Positions 1 to 8,131 of a stretch of 64,000 nt of DNA are shown here, one piece after another (the stretch's first letter is position 1; every line of letters starts with the position of its first letter). The stretch is from Pseudoprimorskyibacter insulae (GTDB lineage: Bacteria > Pseudomonadota > Alphaproteobacteria > Rhodobacterales > Rhodobacteraceae), in the NCBI RefSeq assembly GCF_900302505.1, contig NZ_OMOJ01000005.1:186001-250000 (forward strand), in the 5' to 3' direction. The translations under genes were made by a program, and so were the position numbers. The notes below the pieces were generated by a model. It did no database searches. It saw only the letters and a list, made by a program, of their open reading frames with translations, and had not been told where the DNA came from.

Positions 1-25
1 CATTAGAGGCGATATGACGCCACAT
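1..25 (-). CDS. mltG: Probable MltG endolytic transglycosylase, first 8 codons only
   Basis: An ATG on the minus strand overlaps the fabF stop codon in a TGATG junction, and the reading frame MWRHIASN stays open to the window edge. From memory, rhodobacterial MltG proteins start in much this way and follow fabF directly. MltG is an inner-membrane lytic transglycosylase that cuts nascent peptidoglycan strands. Only eight residues are visible, so the call rests on position and the N-terminal resemblance. Confidence 0.5.
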
Positions 26-1284
26 CAATCGACCTTTCCAAAGATCACACTGGCATTGGTCCCGCCAAAGCCAAAGCTGTTGGACAGCGCATAGTCGATC
101 TTGCGTTCGCGCTTGGCATTGGGTGCCAGATCAAGCGACGTTTCCACCGCAGGCGTATCAAGGTTGATCGTCGGCGGTGCCACCTGATCGCGAATCGCCA
201 GGATCGAGAAGATCGCCTCAATCGCGCCGGCCGCGCCCAGCAGGTGACCGGTCATCGATTTGGTCGAGGACATGGTCGCCGTTTTCGCTGCATCGCCCAG
301 CAACCGCTCAACCGCGCCAAGCTCAATCGTATCGGCCATGGTCGAGGTGCCATGCGCGTTGATGTAATCAATCTGACCCGCCGTGATGCCCGCGCGGTTC
401 AGCGCTGCGGTCATCGACCGGAACCCGCCATCGCCATCTTCGGACGGCGCGGTGATGTGATAGGCATCGCCCGACAGGCCATAGCCACAAACCTCGGCAT
501 AGATCTTGGCGCCGCGCGCCATGGCGTGATCGTAGTCCTCAAGAACCACAACGCCCGCGCCCTCGCCCATGACAAACCCATCACGGTCCGCATCATAGGG
601 GCGGCTGGCCGATTTCGGATCATCGCCGCGCTTGGTCGACAGAGCCTTGCACGCGTTAAAGCCTGCAATCCCGATCTCAGAAATCGCCGCTTCCGCGCCA
701 CCCGCAACCATCACATCGGCATCGCCAATGGCAATCAAACGGGCCGCATCGCCAATCGCATGCGCACCGGTCGAACAGGCGGTCACGACCGCATGGTTCG
801 GCCCCTTGAAGCCAAAACGGATAGACACCTGACCCGAGATCAGGTTGATCAAAGCGCCCGGAATAAAGAACGGCGACACACGGCGCGGGCCCTTTTCCTT
901 GATCAGGATCGCTGTCTCGGCGATCGAGTTCAGACCGCCAATGCCCGATCCGATCATAACGCCGGTGCGCAAACGACTTTCTTCATCCTCGGGCTTCCAG
1001 CCCGCGTCGGTGACAGCCTGCTCAGCCGCGGCAATCCCATACAGGATAAAATCATCCACCTTGCGGCGCTCTTTCGGGGCCATCCAGTCATCGGAATTGA
1101 ACGTCCCATCCGTGCCGTCGCCATGCGGCACTTCGCAGGCATAGGTGGTTGCCAAATGGCTGGCGTCGAACCGGGTGATGGTTCCAGCACCAGATTGCCC
1201 GTCCAGAATACGTTTCCAGGTTTCCTCGACCCCGCAGGCCAGAGGGGTGACCAGTCCAAGACCTGTGACCACAACGCGACGCAT
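25..1284 (-). CDS. fabF: 3-oxoacyl-[acyl-carrier-protein] synthase II
   Basis: This is the elongating condensing enzyme of type II fatty acid synthesis. It joins malonyl-ACP to acyl-ACP in the cytoplasm. The 419-residue length is normal. The thiolase-fold catalytic triad is complete: Cys170 in TACSTG, His311 in NAHGTST and His347 in KSMTGHLLG, followed by a glycine-rich NSFGFGGTNA loop near the C-terminus. I chose the ATG at 1284 because it follows a GAGGAAGG ribosome site and gives the usual MRRVVVTG start; an in-frame ATG eight codons upstream has no such support. It lies downstream of acpP in the same direction and its stop overlaps the probable mltG start. Certain apart from the exact start. 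Confidence 0.97.
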   Translation of the reverse strand: MRRVVVTGLGLVTPLACGVEETWKRILDGQSGAGTITRFDASHLATTYACEVPHGDGTDGTFNSDDWMAPKERRKVDDFILYGIAAAEQAVTDAGWKPEDEESRLRTGVMIGSGIGGLNSIAETAILIKEKGPRRVSPFFIPGALINLISGQVSIRFGFKGPNHAVVTACSTGAHAIGDAARLIAIGDADVMVAGGAEAAISEIGIAGFNACKALSTKRGDDPKSASRPYDADRDGFVMGEGAGVVVLEDYDHAMARGAKIYAEVCGYGLSGDAYHITAPSEDGDGGFRSMTAALNRAGITAGQIDYINAHGTSTMADTIELGAVERLLGDAAKTATMSSTKSMTGHLLGAAGAIEAIFSILAIRDQVAPPTINLDTPAVETSLDLAPNAKRERKIDYALSNSFGFGGTNASVIFGKVD

Positions 1285-1410
1285 ACTGCTGCCCTTCCTC
1301 GGTTTCATTCTGTGCTGCTCTTACCCCGCGACAGGCCCAAGGGGCAAGAGGGCGAGGCACCGAGGCATCCACAAACCGGGCGCAACCTGCGCCAGTTTCG
1401 GCCCGCGCCC

Positions 1411-1433
1411 CTGCTTCTTCTCTTTCCAAATAC
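1411..1433 (-). repeat. Possible dispersed Rhodobacterales intergenic element
   Basis: On the minus strand the sequence has the form GTATTT followed by a purine-rich AAGAGAAGAAGCAG tail. Similar short elements recur between genes in this order, by my recollection. A related stretch occurs at 62260-62313. Repeat status cannot be shown from one window. Confidence 0.3.
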
Positions 1434-1580
1434 GCAAATTTTCGCCGCCTGCCGCCTTCCAGCGACCGGGCGAAAGGCCATCCCCAGCCACCCGCGCCGG
1501 GGCGAGCGCGGCCGGAACGGTCGCGCTCGCCCCCTCGGGCGACGCAGGCAAAGCCTGCGGCGCAATACCTCAAACGCAAA

Positions 1581-1602
1581 ACGGCGCCCCTAGGGGCGCC
1601 GT
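1581..1602 (-). terminator. Hairpin terminator after acpP
   Basis: A perfect 10-bp inverted repeat (ACGGCGCCCC / GGGGCGCCGT, two-base loop) lies 26 bases after the acpP stop and is followed on the minus strand by TTTGCGTTTG. It fits an intrinsic terminator or attenuator that lets acpP be expressed above fabF. Confidence 0.6.
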
Positions 1603-1627
1603 CCGAATTTCGCGATACTCGCAGAAA

Positions 1628-1861
1628 TTACTGAGCTTCGGTGATGAACTTAACTGCGTCACCAAAGGTCTGGATGGTTTCGGCCGCGTCGTCCGGGATC
1701 TCGATGCCGAACTCTTCTTCGAAAGCCATCACCAGCTCAACGGTGTCCAGGCTGTCTGCGCCCAGATCGTCGATGAACGAGGCGTTTTCAACAACCTTGT
1801 CCTCTTCAACACCCAGGTGCTCAACCACAATTTTCTTCACGCGATCTGCGACGTCGCTCAT
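1628..1861 (-). CDS. acpP: Acyl carrier protein
   Basis: This 77-residue acidic protein carries growing acyl chains as thioesters on a phosphopantetheine arm. The attachment serine is Ser37 in the [10 protein letters not shown] motif at the start of helix II, and the four-helix layout and length are canonical. It sits between fabG and fabF, as in most Proteobacteria. A promoter-like pair lies about 160 bases upstream and a strong hairpin follows the stop, so it probably has its own abundant short transcript. Identification is certain. Confidence 0.98.
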   Translation of the reverse strand: MSDVADRVKKIVVEHLGVEEDKVVENASFIDDLGADSLDTVELVMAFEEEFGIEIPDDAAETIQTFGDAVKFITEAQ

Positions 1862-2019
1862 ATCTCTTCCTCACAGTTGCCTCGGGCCGCTCGACCCGGT
1901 TCTTGCCCTCGCCCCAGCCGAGAGGCGTTCTAGATGCCCCTAAGGGCGGCTCTTTGCCCCAGTACGGGGGGCTGACCAATCAACGTCACCGACGCCCAGA
2001 GGCCAAAAATCTTGATGGG

Positions 2020-2047
2020 CCTATATCACAGGCTCAAGGGATAGCAA
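2020..2047 (-). promoter_or_regulatory. Candidate sigma-70 promoter for acpP
   Basis: On the minus strand TTGCTA (2047-2042) and TATAGG (2025-2020) are spaced by 16 bases, about 160 bases before the acpP start and inside the fabG-acpP gap. This is a reasonable housekeeping promoter match by eye. It is not proven. Confidence 0.4.
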
Positions 2048-2075
2048 GCGCTTTCCCGCCACCGGCCCACCTCGA

Positions 2076-2813
2076 TCACAACATGGCCATGCCACCGTTG
2101 ACGTGCAAGGTCGCGCCCGTCACGTAGCCAGCCTCGGGGCTGGCCAAATACAGCACAGCCGCCGCGATTTCCTCGGGCGTGCCCATACGGCCCGCCGGGA
2201 TCTGGCCCATGATCGCGCCTTTCTGATCGTCGTTCAGCTTGTCGGTCATGGCCGTGGCAATAAAGCCCGGCGCCACGGCATTCACCGTCACACCCCGGCT
2301 TGCCACTTCATAGGCCAGCGATTTCGACATGCCGATCATTCCCGCCTTGGCGGCGGCATAGTTGCCCTGACCGGGGTTGCCCGTGGCCCCCACGATCGAG
2401 CTGATGTTCACAATCCGGCCCCAGCGCGATTTCATCATCCCGCGCAGCGCCCCTTTACACAGCTTGAACGTCGCGGTCAGGTTCACGTTCAAAACCTGCT
2501 CCCATTCCTCATCGGACATGCGCATGAACAGGTTGTCACGGGTGATCCCGGCATTGTTCACCAGAATGTCCATCGACCCCATCGCGGCGATGGCCTGTTT
2601 CGGCAAGGCCTCAACGGCTGCGGCATCGCTCAGGTTGCACGGCAGAACATGCACCCGGTCGCCCAGCTCGGCGGCCAGCGCCTCAAGCGGCTCTACCCGC
2701 GTGCCGGAAATGCCAACCGTCGCGCCCGCGCCGTGCAGTGCCTTGGCAATCGCGCCGCCAATGCCGCCCGACGCACCAGTGATAAGGGCCGTTTTGCCCG
2801 TCAAATCAAACAT
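2076..2813 (-). CDS. fabG: 3-oxoacyl-[acyl-carrier-protein] reductase
   Basis: FabG reduces 3-oxoacyl-ACP with NADPH, the second step of each elongation cycle. The 245-residue protein is a classical short-chain dehydrogenase: nucleotide loop TGASGGIG at residues 12-19, NNAG at 86-89, and active-site Ser139, Tyr152 and Lys156 in the YxxxK motif. Its C-terminus VNGGMAML matches the family. It follows fabD by 24 bases in the same direction, so the two are very likely cotranscribed. Specificity for ACP substrates is inferred from the fab context. Confidence 0.96.
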   Translation of the reverse strand: MFDLTGKTALITGASGGIGGAIAKALHGAGATVGISGTRVEPLEALAAELGDRVHVLPCNLSDAAAVEALPKQAIAAMGSMDILVNNAGITRDNLFMRMSDEEWEQVLNVNLTATFKLCKGALRGMMKSRWGRIVNISSIVGATGNPGQGNYAAAKAGMIGMSKSLAYEVASRGVTVNAVAPGFIATAMTDKLNDDQKGAIMGQIPAGRMGTPEEIAAAVLYLASPEAGYVTGATLHVNGGMAML

Positions 2814-2837
2814 CTGAATGTCCTTCCTGAACCTGGA

Positions 2838-3779
2838 TCAACCTGCCAGCGCTTCGGCGGCAGCGGCCACATCGGCCGCCGTGCCAACGGCGCGGGTGGC
2901 CATGGATTTCTCGATACGGCGCACCATGCCAATCAGGGCCTTGCCTGCGCCAAGCTCCCAAACTTCGGTCACGCCGCGGCTGGCCATAAACTCAACGGAT
3001 TCGCGCCAGCGCACCGACCCGGTCACCTGATCCACCAACAGCGAACGAATGGTAGCCGGATCGTCAATCGCCTCGGCGACAACATTGGCAATCAGCGGCA
3101 CGCTTGGGGCGTTGATATCAACTTGATTGAGCGCCTCTGCCATGGCTTCTGCCGCAGGGGTCATCAGTGTGCAATGGAACGGTGCGCTGACCGGCAGCAT
3201 CAGCGCTCGCTTTGCACCCGCTTCCTTGGCCAGAACCGTCGCCCGCTCAACCGCGTCCTTGTGGCCTGACACAACAACCTGCGCCGGGTCGTTGTCATTG
3301 GCGGCAGCGCACACCTCGCCCTGTGCGGCTTCAGCGGCGATCTTGCGAACCGTCGCCAGATCCAGCCCCAGAACGGCGGCCATCGCGCCCACGCCTACCG
3401 GAACCGCGTCTTGCATCGCGCGGCCACGGATGCGCAGCAAACGCGCGGCATCTGCCACCGACAAGCTGCCCGCAGCCGTCAGCGCCGAATACTCGCCTAG
3501 CGAATGGCCCGCCACGAAACCCGCAGCGTCCATGCCAACGCCTTCCGAGGCCAGCGCCCGAACAACCGCCATCGAGGTCGCCATCAACGCAGGCTGCGCA
3601 TTTGCGGTCAGGGTCAGATCGGCAATGTCGCCTTCCCAGATCAACTGCGACAGCTTTTCGCCCAAGGCCTCATCAACCTCATCAAAGACGGCACGAGCAT
3701 CGGGATAGGCCTCCGCCAGATCCTTGCCCATCCCAATGGTTTGGGCACCTTGGCCGGGGAAAACGAAAGCGCGGGTCAT
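2838..3779 (-). CDS. fabD: Malonyl CoA-ACP transacylase
   Basis: FabD moves malonate from CoA to ACP to supply the condensing enzymes. Visible landmarks are the N-terminal FVFPGQGAQ, the nucleophile elbow GHSLGEYSA at residues 91-99 (Ser93), the RGRAMQ arginine motif, and His202 in SAPFHC. I start it at 3779 (313 residues, the family norm), after a CAGGAG ribosome site. The frame stays open to 3902, but that would add 41 unconserved residues. It is first in the fabD-fabG run and divergent from the b561-YceI gene, so the fab promoter probably lies between 3780 and 3924. Confidence 0.97.
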   Translation of the reverse strand: MTRAFVFPGQGAQTIGMGKDLAEAYPDARAVFDEVDEALGEKLSQLIWEGDIADLTLTANAQPALMATSMAVVRALASEGVGMDAAGFVAGHSLGEYSALTAAGSLSVADAARLLRIRGRAMQDAVPVGVGAMAAVLGLDLATVRKIAAEAAQGEVCAAANDNDPAQVVVSGHKDAVERATVLAKEAGAKRALMLPVSAPFHCTLMTPAAEAMAEALNQVDINAPSVPLIANVVAEAIDDPATIRSLLVDQVTGSVRWRESVEFMASRGVTEVWELGAGKALIGMVRRIEKSMATRAVGTAADVAAAAEALAG

Positions 3780-3924
3780 GCGGGTCTCCTGTGAAAACTG
3801 TTGCGCTTCCTTAGCGATACTGACCGCTTCGCGCAACGGCGCACTGGCTCTGTGCATTGAGTGAGGTTGAATCAGGGGCCCGCATATCGCTTCTCTGGTC
3901 ATGTCCCACTATCAGGAGTCGCAC

Positions 3925-5112
3925 ATGCCCCTCTCCAACACGCAGGCCCGGTTCGGATCTGTGTCCAAGGTCTTTCACTGGATTGTCGCGCTTGGCATTT
4001 TCATTGCCTTCCCGCTTGGCATCCTTGCCACTGACGCACCCTATGACACGGCCGAGGCACTGGCCCACAAAGCGCAGCTGTTTTCCTTCCATAAAACGCT
4101 TGGCGTGATCGTGTTCTTTGTCGCGCTTCTGCGCATTTCTTGGGCGCTGTCCCAGCCAAAGCCCGCCCCGCTTCATCCCGAACGTCGGCTTGAAACTTTC
4201 GTGGCCGAGGTGGTGCATTGGGCGCTTTATGGCGCGATGGTTCTGGTTCCGCTGTCCGGGTGGGTGCACCATGCCGCAACCGTCGGCTTTGCCCCGATCC
4301 TTTGGCATTTCGGTCAGGGCCTGCCGTTTGTGCCGACCTCTGATCTGGTGGCCGAAGCCGCATCGGCGGTGCACGATACGTTCAAGACGGTTCTGCTGAT
4401 CACGGTGGTTCTGCATGTCGCTGGGGCCATCAAGCACCATGTCATCGACAAAGACGCCACCCTGCGCCGCATGCTGCCGGGCCGGACCGAGGCCGGACAG
4501 CACACCGCCACCTCGCACGCCCTGCCCGCACTGCTGGCCGCCGCGATCTGGGCCGTGGCCGGTGTCGGCACTTTGGCAACCCAAGACCACAGCGCCGCCG
4601 CCAACGCCCCAACACTCGCCGCCGCGCCCAGTGATTGGACGGTCCAAAGCGGCACGCTCGGCATCTCTGTGCAACAATTCGGCAAGCCCGTGACCGGCAG
4701 CTTTGCGGACTGGACCGCCGCAATCGCGTTTGCGCCGCGCGACACGCCCGGCAAAGCAGGCGAAGTCACCGTCACCGTATCAATCCCGTCTTTGACGCTT
4801 GGGTCGGTCACGTCGCAGGCACTTGGCGCGGATTTCCTGAACGCCGAGGCAAACCCAACCGCAATCTTCACAGCCGATATCATGGCAACCGAAACCGGCT
4901 ATCAAGCCCCCGGAACGCTAACCCTGCGCGGTGTCGAAGTGCCTGCAACCCTGCCCTTTGACCTGACAATGGACGGGGACACGGCCACAGTCAGCGGCCA
5001 ACTCATCCTAGACCGCCGCGCCTTCAACGTCGGAGACAGCATGACCGACGAAGGCCAGCTTGGATTTGCCGTGCCTGTGACGGTCGATCTGACGGCCAGT
5101 AAGTCGCAATAA
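3925..5112 (+). CDS. Cytochrome b561 / YceI-domain fusion protein
   Basis: This 395-residue protein joins two modules. Residues 1-190 are a cytochrome b561-type di-haem membrane domain: four hydrophobic helices with paired histidines, including FHW near residue 18, a second-helix FHK, VVHW and VLHV-HH in the last helices. A further hydrophobic segment near residues 200-220 leads into a periplasmic YceI-like beta-barrel domain (about 225-390) with the usual LxLDRRxFNVG motif. YceI proteins bind polyprenoid lipids such as quinones, so a role in periplasmic quinol or superoxide redox chemistry is inferred. I start at the second ATG because AGGAG sits just before it. A separate YceI gene lies convergently downstream. 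Confidence 0.85.
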   Translation: MPLSNTQARFGSVSKVFHWIVALGIFIAFPLGILATDAPYDTAEALAHKAQLFSFHKTLGVIVFFVALLRISWALSQPKPAPLHPERRLETFVAEVVHWALYGAMVLVPLSGWVHHAATVGFAPILWHFGQGLPFVPTSDLVAEAASAVHDTFKTVLLITVVLHVAGAIKHHVIDKDATLRRMLPGRTEAGQHTATSHALPALLAAAIWAVAGVGTLATQDHSAAANAPTLAAAPSDWTVQSGTLGISVQQFGKPVTGSFADWTAAIAFAPRDTPGKAGEVTVTVSIPSLTLGSVTSQALGADFLNAEANPTAIFTADIMATETGYQAPGTLTLRGVEVPATLPFDLTMDGDTATVSGQLILDRRAFNVGDSMTDEGQLGFAVPVTVDLTASKSQ

Positions 5113-5122
5113 GCCAAACAAA

Positions 5123-5160
5123 AACCCCGCCAGCCATTAGGCTGACGGGGTTACTTTTTA
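5123..5160. terminator. Bidirectional terminator between the b561-YceI and YceI genes
   Basis: A GC-rich stem (AACCCCG-CAGCC with GGCTG-CGGGGTT, ATTA loop) is followed by TTACTTTTT on the plus strand and preceded by an A-run that gives U's on the minus strand. It serves the two convergent genes. Confidence 0.75.
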
Positions 5161-5175
5161 ACGAACGACTTAAGA

Positions 5176-5754
5176 TCAGTCGGCTTTCATCGCCTCGATC
5201 GAAATCATCACATTCACTTCGTCGCTGACGTAGGGGGCGAACATACCCAAACCATAGTCAGACCGGATCAGCGTGGTGGACGCATTGAAACCGGCCCAGG
5301 GCTTGCCCGCCATCGGGTGATCGCCCTTCTGGTTCATCACAGCATCCAGTACGACCGATTTGGTCACGCCGTTCAGGCTCAGATCGCCGGTGATTTTGGC
5401 GGTGGTCTCACCGGTTACTTCGATCGCGGTCGAGGTAAAGGTCACCATTTCTTCGTCAGTGGCGTCAAAGAAGTCAGCCGACATAAAGTGGCCAAAACGC
5501 TCTTCCCAGCCGGTCAGCATGGTTTTTACCGGGAAGGACACGGTCACGGACGAATTCGCCGGATCTTCCTGATCGAACTGGATCTGGCCGTCAAAGCCCG
5601 AAAACATGCCATAGGTCGTCGAGAACCCAAGGTGGTTATAGGTGAAAACAACCTGCGAATGGCTGGCGTCCAGCACGTAGGCTTCGGGGGCGGCAAAGGC
5701 AGCAGCGGGGCTCAGGGCAAGGGCAAGCGCTGCTACGCGGGCAAATTTGGTCAT
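5176..5754 (-). CDS. Periplasmic YceI-family protein
   Basis: A 192-residue secreted protein. The N-terminal 22 or so residues are a signal peptide (MTKFARVAALALALSPAAAF, then an AxA-type cleavage). The rest is a YceI lipocalin-like barrel: the opening YVLDASHSQVVFTYNHLGFS, SADFFDA in the middle and SDEVNVMISIEA at the end. Family members bind isoprenoid lipids; the physiological role is often unclear. I chose the ATG at 5754 over the one four codons upstream because TGGAG precedes it. Its neighbour carries the same domain fused to cytochrome b561, so a shared pathway is likely. Confidence 0.88.
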   Translation of the reverse strand: MTKFARVAALALALSPAAAFAAPEAYVLDASHSQVVFTYNHLGFSTTYGMFSGFDGQIQFDQEDPANSSVTVSFPVKTMLTGWEERFGHFMSADFFDATDEEMVTFTSTAIEVTGETTAKITGDLSLNGVTKSVVLDAVMNQKGDHPMAGKPWAGFNASTTLIRSDYGLGMFAPYVSDEVNVMISIEAMKAD

Positions 5755-6264
5755 GGAAGGCTCCATAGAGTTTGAACTGATCGCCCTTTAGGTGTGACAG
5801 AACTTTGGCGCGCTCAATTGCCGTTCTGCCAACAGCCACTGTTGGAAAATGAACATACCCCGGCCCTAGAACAGACAAAGGCGCCGGACCACGCGCCGAC
5901 GCCTTCAGTGAAGCCTTTGAAACATATAAACTAATTACTCGTCGTTTCTCTCCCTCGATACCTGATACAAAACCGCGTCACTTGTTACATACTCGTTACA
6001 AGCGCAGCATTTGCCCGCCGGTCATGTCCAAATTTTAGCCAAAATGTGGCGACAAAGTGAAAAATACCCCAAAGGAATAGGTTTCTTCATATTGTACAAT
6101 ATTTACGCATCCAAACAGCCTCCCCTCAATGCTTGCATCACCGGTCAATCCGTGTATACGAGGCCATCCTTCCGCAAACGGTTGAACTGCGCGGACTCTC
6201 GTGAATAGGGGCGGAAGGACTTTGCCCTGTTCGTTGAAACGCGCCAAACATGAACGGAGAGCAC
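5755..6264. other. Intergenic region with the rpsF promoter
   Basis: About 510 bases separate the divergent yceI and rpsF genes. The section from roughly 5930 to 6130 is unusually AT-rich for this genome. It must hold promoters for both directions, and a good candidate for rpsF is listed separately. I see no convincing gene; the plus-strand frame at 6011-6208 lacks a ribosome site. Confidence 0.6.
6133..6160 (+). promoter_or_regulatory. Candidate sigma-70 promoter of the rpsF operon
   Basis: TTGCAT (6133-6138) and TATACG (6155-6160) are separated by 16 bases, about 105 bases before rpsF. This is the best housekeeping promoter match in the gap and would leave a leader of about 95 bases, long enough for the S6:S18 autoregulatory RNA known in other bacteria. 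I could not confirm such a structure by eye. Confidence 0.45.
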
Positions 6265-6621
6265 ATGCCGCTATATGAGCATGTTTTCATCTCGCGCCAG
6301 GATTTGTCCAACGCGCAAGCCGAAGGCCTCATCGAACATTTCAGCACCGTCCTCGCGGACAACGGCGGCAAAGTCGTTGAGCACGAGTACTGGGGCGTCA
6401 AAACGATGGCCTACAAGATCAACAAAAATCGCAAGGGCCATTACGCCTTCCTGAAGACCGACGCACCGTCGGCCGCCGTCCAGGAAATGGAACGTCTGAT
6501 GCGCCTGCATGACGACGTCATGCGCGTGATGACGATCAAGGTCGAAGAACACGAGGAAGGCCCCTCGGTTCAGATGCAAAAGCGTGACGACCGCGAAGGC
6601 CGTCGTGAACGCCGCAACTAA
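6265..6621 (+). CDS. rpsF: 30S ribosomal protein S6
   Basis: S6 binds S18 in the platform of the 30S subunit. The 118-residue protein begins MPLYEHVFISRQDLS and ends in a charged, arginine-rich tail, as in other Alphaproteobacteria. I start at 6265, preceded by GGAGAG, rather than at the ATG five codons upstream. First gene of rpsF-rpsR-rplI, 25 bases before rpsR. Certain. Confidence 0.97.
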   Translation: MPLYEHVFISRQDLSNAQAEGLIEHFSTVLADNGGKVVEHEYWGVKTMAYKINKNRKGHYAFLKTDAPSAAVQEMERLMRLHDDVMRVMTIKVEEHEEGPSVQMQKRDDREGRRERRN

Positions 6622-6646
6622 TCACCTGAACAGAGGACGCTAACCA

Positions 6647-6874
6647 ATGGCTGCAAAACCGTTTTTCCGCCGTCGCAAAGTGTGCCCCTTCTCGGGAGAG
6701 AACGCACCGAAGATCGACTACAAAGACACCAAGCTGCTGCAGCGCTATATCTCGGAACGTGGTAAAATCGTTCCGTCGCGCATCACCGCAGTGTCGGCCA
6801 AGAAACAGCGTGAACTGGCCCGTGCCATCAAACGCGCCCGTTTCCTGGCTCTGCTGCCATACGCTGTGAAGTAA
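6647..6874 (+). CDS. rpsR: 30S ribosomal protein S18
   Basis: This 75-residue basic protein has the S18 core: the [10 protein letters not shown] start, [14 protein letters not shown], and the [21 protein letters not shown] stretch that contacts 16S rRNA and S6. The start follows a GAGGACG ribosome site. It lies between rpsF and rplI, in the order seen across bacteria. Certain. Confidence 0.98.
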   Translation: MAAKPFFRRRKVCPFSGENAPKIDYKDTKLLQRYISERGKIVPSRITAVSAKKQRELARAIKRARFLALLPYAVK

Positions 6875-6886
6875 GGAGACCGAGCA

Positions 6887-7495
6887 ATGCAAGTTATCCT
6901 TCTCGAACGTGTGGCCAAGCTGGGCCAAATGGGTGACGTCGTAGACGTCAAGCCGGGCTACGCTCGCAACTACCTGCTGCTGCAAGGCAAAGCACTGACC
7001 GCCTCGAAAGAGAACATCGCTCAGTTCGAAGCCCAGAAAGCACAGCTGGAAGCGCGCAACCTGGAAACCAAAAAAGAAGCCGAAGCTATGGGCGATCGCC
7101 TCGATGGACAGCAGTTCATCGTGATTCGTCAGGCATCCGACGGCGGCAGCCTCTACGGTTCGGTCACCCCGCGTGACGCCGCAGACGCAGCAACCGAAGC
7201 TGGCTTCACCGTGGACCGCAAGCAGGTCGTCATCCCGCACCCGATCAAAGAACTGGGTCTGCACAAGGTTGACATCACGCTGCACCCCGAAGTTCAGATC
7301 CAGATCGAACTGAACGTTGCTCGCTCGCCCGAAGAGGCCGAGCTTCAGGCATCGGGCAAGTCCATCCAGGAACTGGCCGCAGAAGAAGAAGCCGCAGCAG
7401 AATACGAAATCGCCGAACTGTTCGACGATCTCGGTGGTGCGGCGTCGGACGACGACGACGACGCTCCTGCCGCTGCAGAGGCAGACGAGCAGTAA
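6887..7495 (+). CDS. rplI: 50S ribosomal protein L9
   Basis: L9 binds 23S rRNA and helps hold the reading frame. The N-terminal domain ([17 protein letters not shown], then [16 protein letters not shown]) is followed by the long central helix rich in Lys, Glu and Ala, and a C-terminal domain. At 202 residues it is about 50 longer than the E. coli protein because of an acidic Ala/Glu/Asp tail with a run of five aspartates; such tails are frequent in this order. It starts 12 bases after rpsR and is followed by a strong terminator. Confidence 0.97.
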   Translation: MQVILLERVAKLGQMGDVVDVKPGYARNYLLLQGKALTASKENIAQFEAQKAQLEARNLETKKEAEAMGDRLDGQQFIVIRQASDGGSLYGSVTPRDAADAATEAGFTVDRKQVVIPHPIKELGLHKVDITLHPEVQIQIELNVARSPEEAELQASGKSIQELAAEEEAAAEYEIAELFDDLGGAASDDDDDAPAAAEADEQ

Positions 7496-7518
7496 GCTCG
7501 CCTTCCGTTACAAATTGG

Positions 7519-7551
7519 AAAGCCGCGTGGATCCCACGCGGCTTTTCTTTT
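7519..7551 (+). terminator. Terminator of rpsF-rpsR-rplI
   Basis: A perfect 10-bp stem (AGCCGCGTGG / CCACGCGGCT, ATC loop) is flanked by A's before and TTTCTTTT after. It begins about 25 bases past the rplI stop. Confidence 0.85.
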
Positions 7552-7628
7552 GTCCGGCATTCGCGCGGCGATGTTCATTCCGCCCACGGCTGGTATGATC
7601 GCGGCACAGTTCACCGCAGGACACCGCC

Positions 7629-8063
7629 ATGACCAATACCCCCGACGACAGCCTAAAACGCGCCACAGAACGTGCCTCTCATGGCCGCCAGCAGCCCGAA
7701 GGCGTTCTGGTCATCCGCACCATCGCCATGCCCGCCGACACCAACCCCGCAGGCGATATTTTCGGCGGCTGGCTGATGTCACAGATGGATCTGGCGGCAG
7801 GCAATATCGCGGGCCGCGTGTCCCAAGGCCGCAGCGCCACAGTCGCCGTTGAAGGCATGCAATTCCTCCGCCCCGTCAAAGTCGGCGACGAGGTCACGCT
7901 CTACGGCACGCTGAAAAAAGTGGGCCGCACGTCCATGCACATCCACGTAGACGTCTGGGCCCGCGCCCGCTTCGCCAAATCCGGCGCCAAAGTGACAGCG
8001 GCCGATTTCGTGTTCGTGGCGCTGGATGAGGACGGCAACCCGAGGCCGATTGAGGAGGAGTGA
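7629..8063 (+). CDS. Acyl-CoA thioesterase, YciA-like hotdog protein
   Basis: The 144-residue protein has the single hotdog domain of YciA/BACH-type acyl-CoA hydrolases: MPADTNPAGDIFGGWLMSQMD, with the conserved N-x-x-G-D-x-F-G-G-W motif near residues 39-52, then VEGMQFLRPVKVGDEV and the C-terminal F-V-F-V-A-L-D strand. It would hydrolyse acyl-CoA in the cytoplasm; chain-length preference cannot be read. Start preceded by AGGAC. It is monocistronic, between two terminators. Confidence 0.88.
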   Translation: MTNTPDDSLKRATERASHGRQQPEGVLVIRTIAMPADTNPAGDIFGGWLMSQMDLAAGNIAGRVSQGRSATVAVEGMQFLRPVKVGDEVTLYGTLKKVGRTSMHIHVDVWARARFAKSGAKVTAADFVFVALDEDGNPRPIEEE

Positions 8064-8082
8064 AAGCGCCTCCGCCCAAACC

Positions 8083-8114
8083 AAAAAGCCCCGCCAAACT
8101 GGCGGGGCTTTTCG
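8083..8114. terminator. Bidirectional terminator between the thioesterase gene and tig
   Basis: AAAAAGCCCCGCC pairs with GGCGGGGCTTTT across a five-base loop. A- and T-runs on the two sides allow termination in both directions for these convergent genes. Confidence 0.85.
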
Positions 8115-8131
8115 TTAACCTTGGGTGAAGA

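Larger units (their letters stand above)
1285..1627. other. Intergenic region between acpP and fabF
   Basis: This gap of about 340 bases has no convincing gene on either strand. It holds a perfect hairpin next to acpP and a short GTATTT-AAGAGAAGAAG element that I recognise as typical of rhodobacterial intergenic DNA. The open frames crossing it are GC-driven and have no ribosome site or family resemblance. Confidence 0.6.

Noticed and set aside
6011-6208. A 65-codon plus-strand frame in the AT-rich gap before rpsF
   Set aside because: No ribosome site, no signal or motif, and it covers the probable rpsF promoter.
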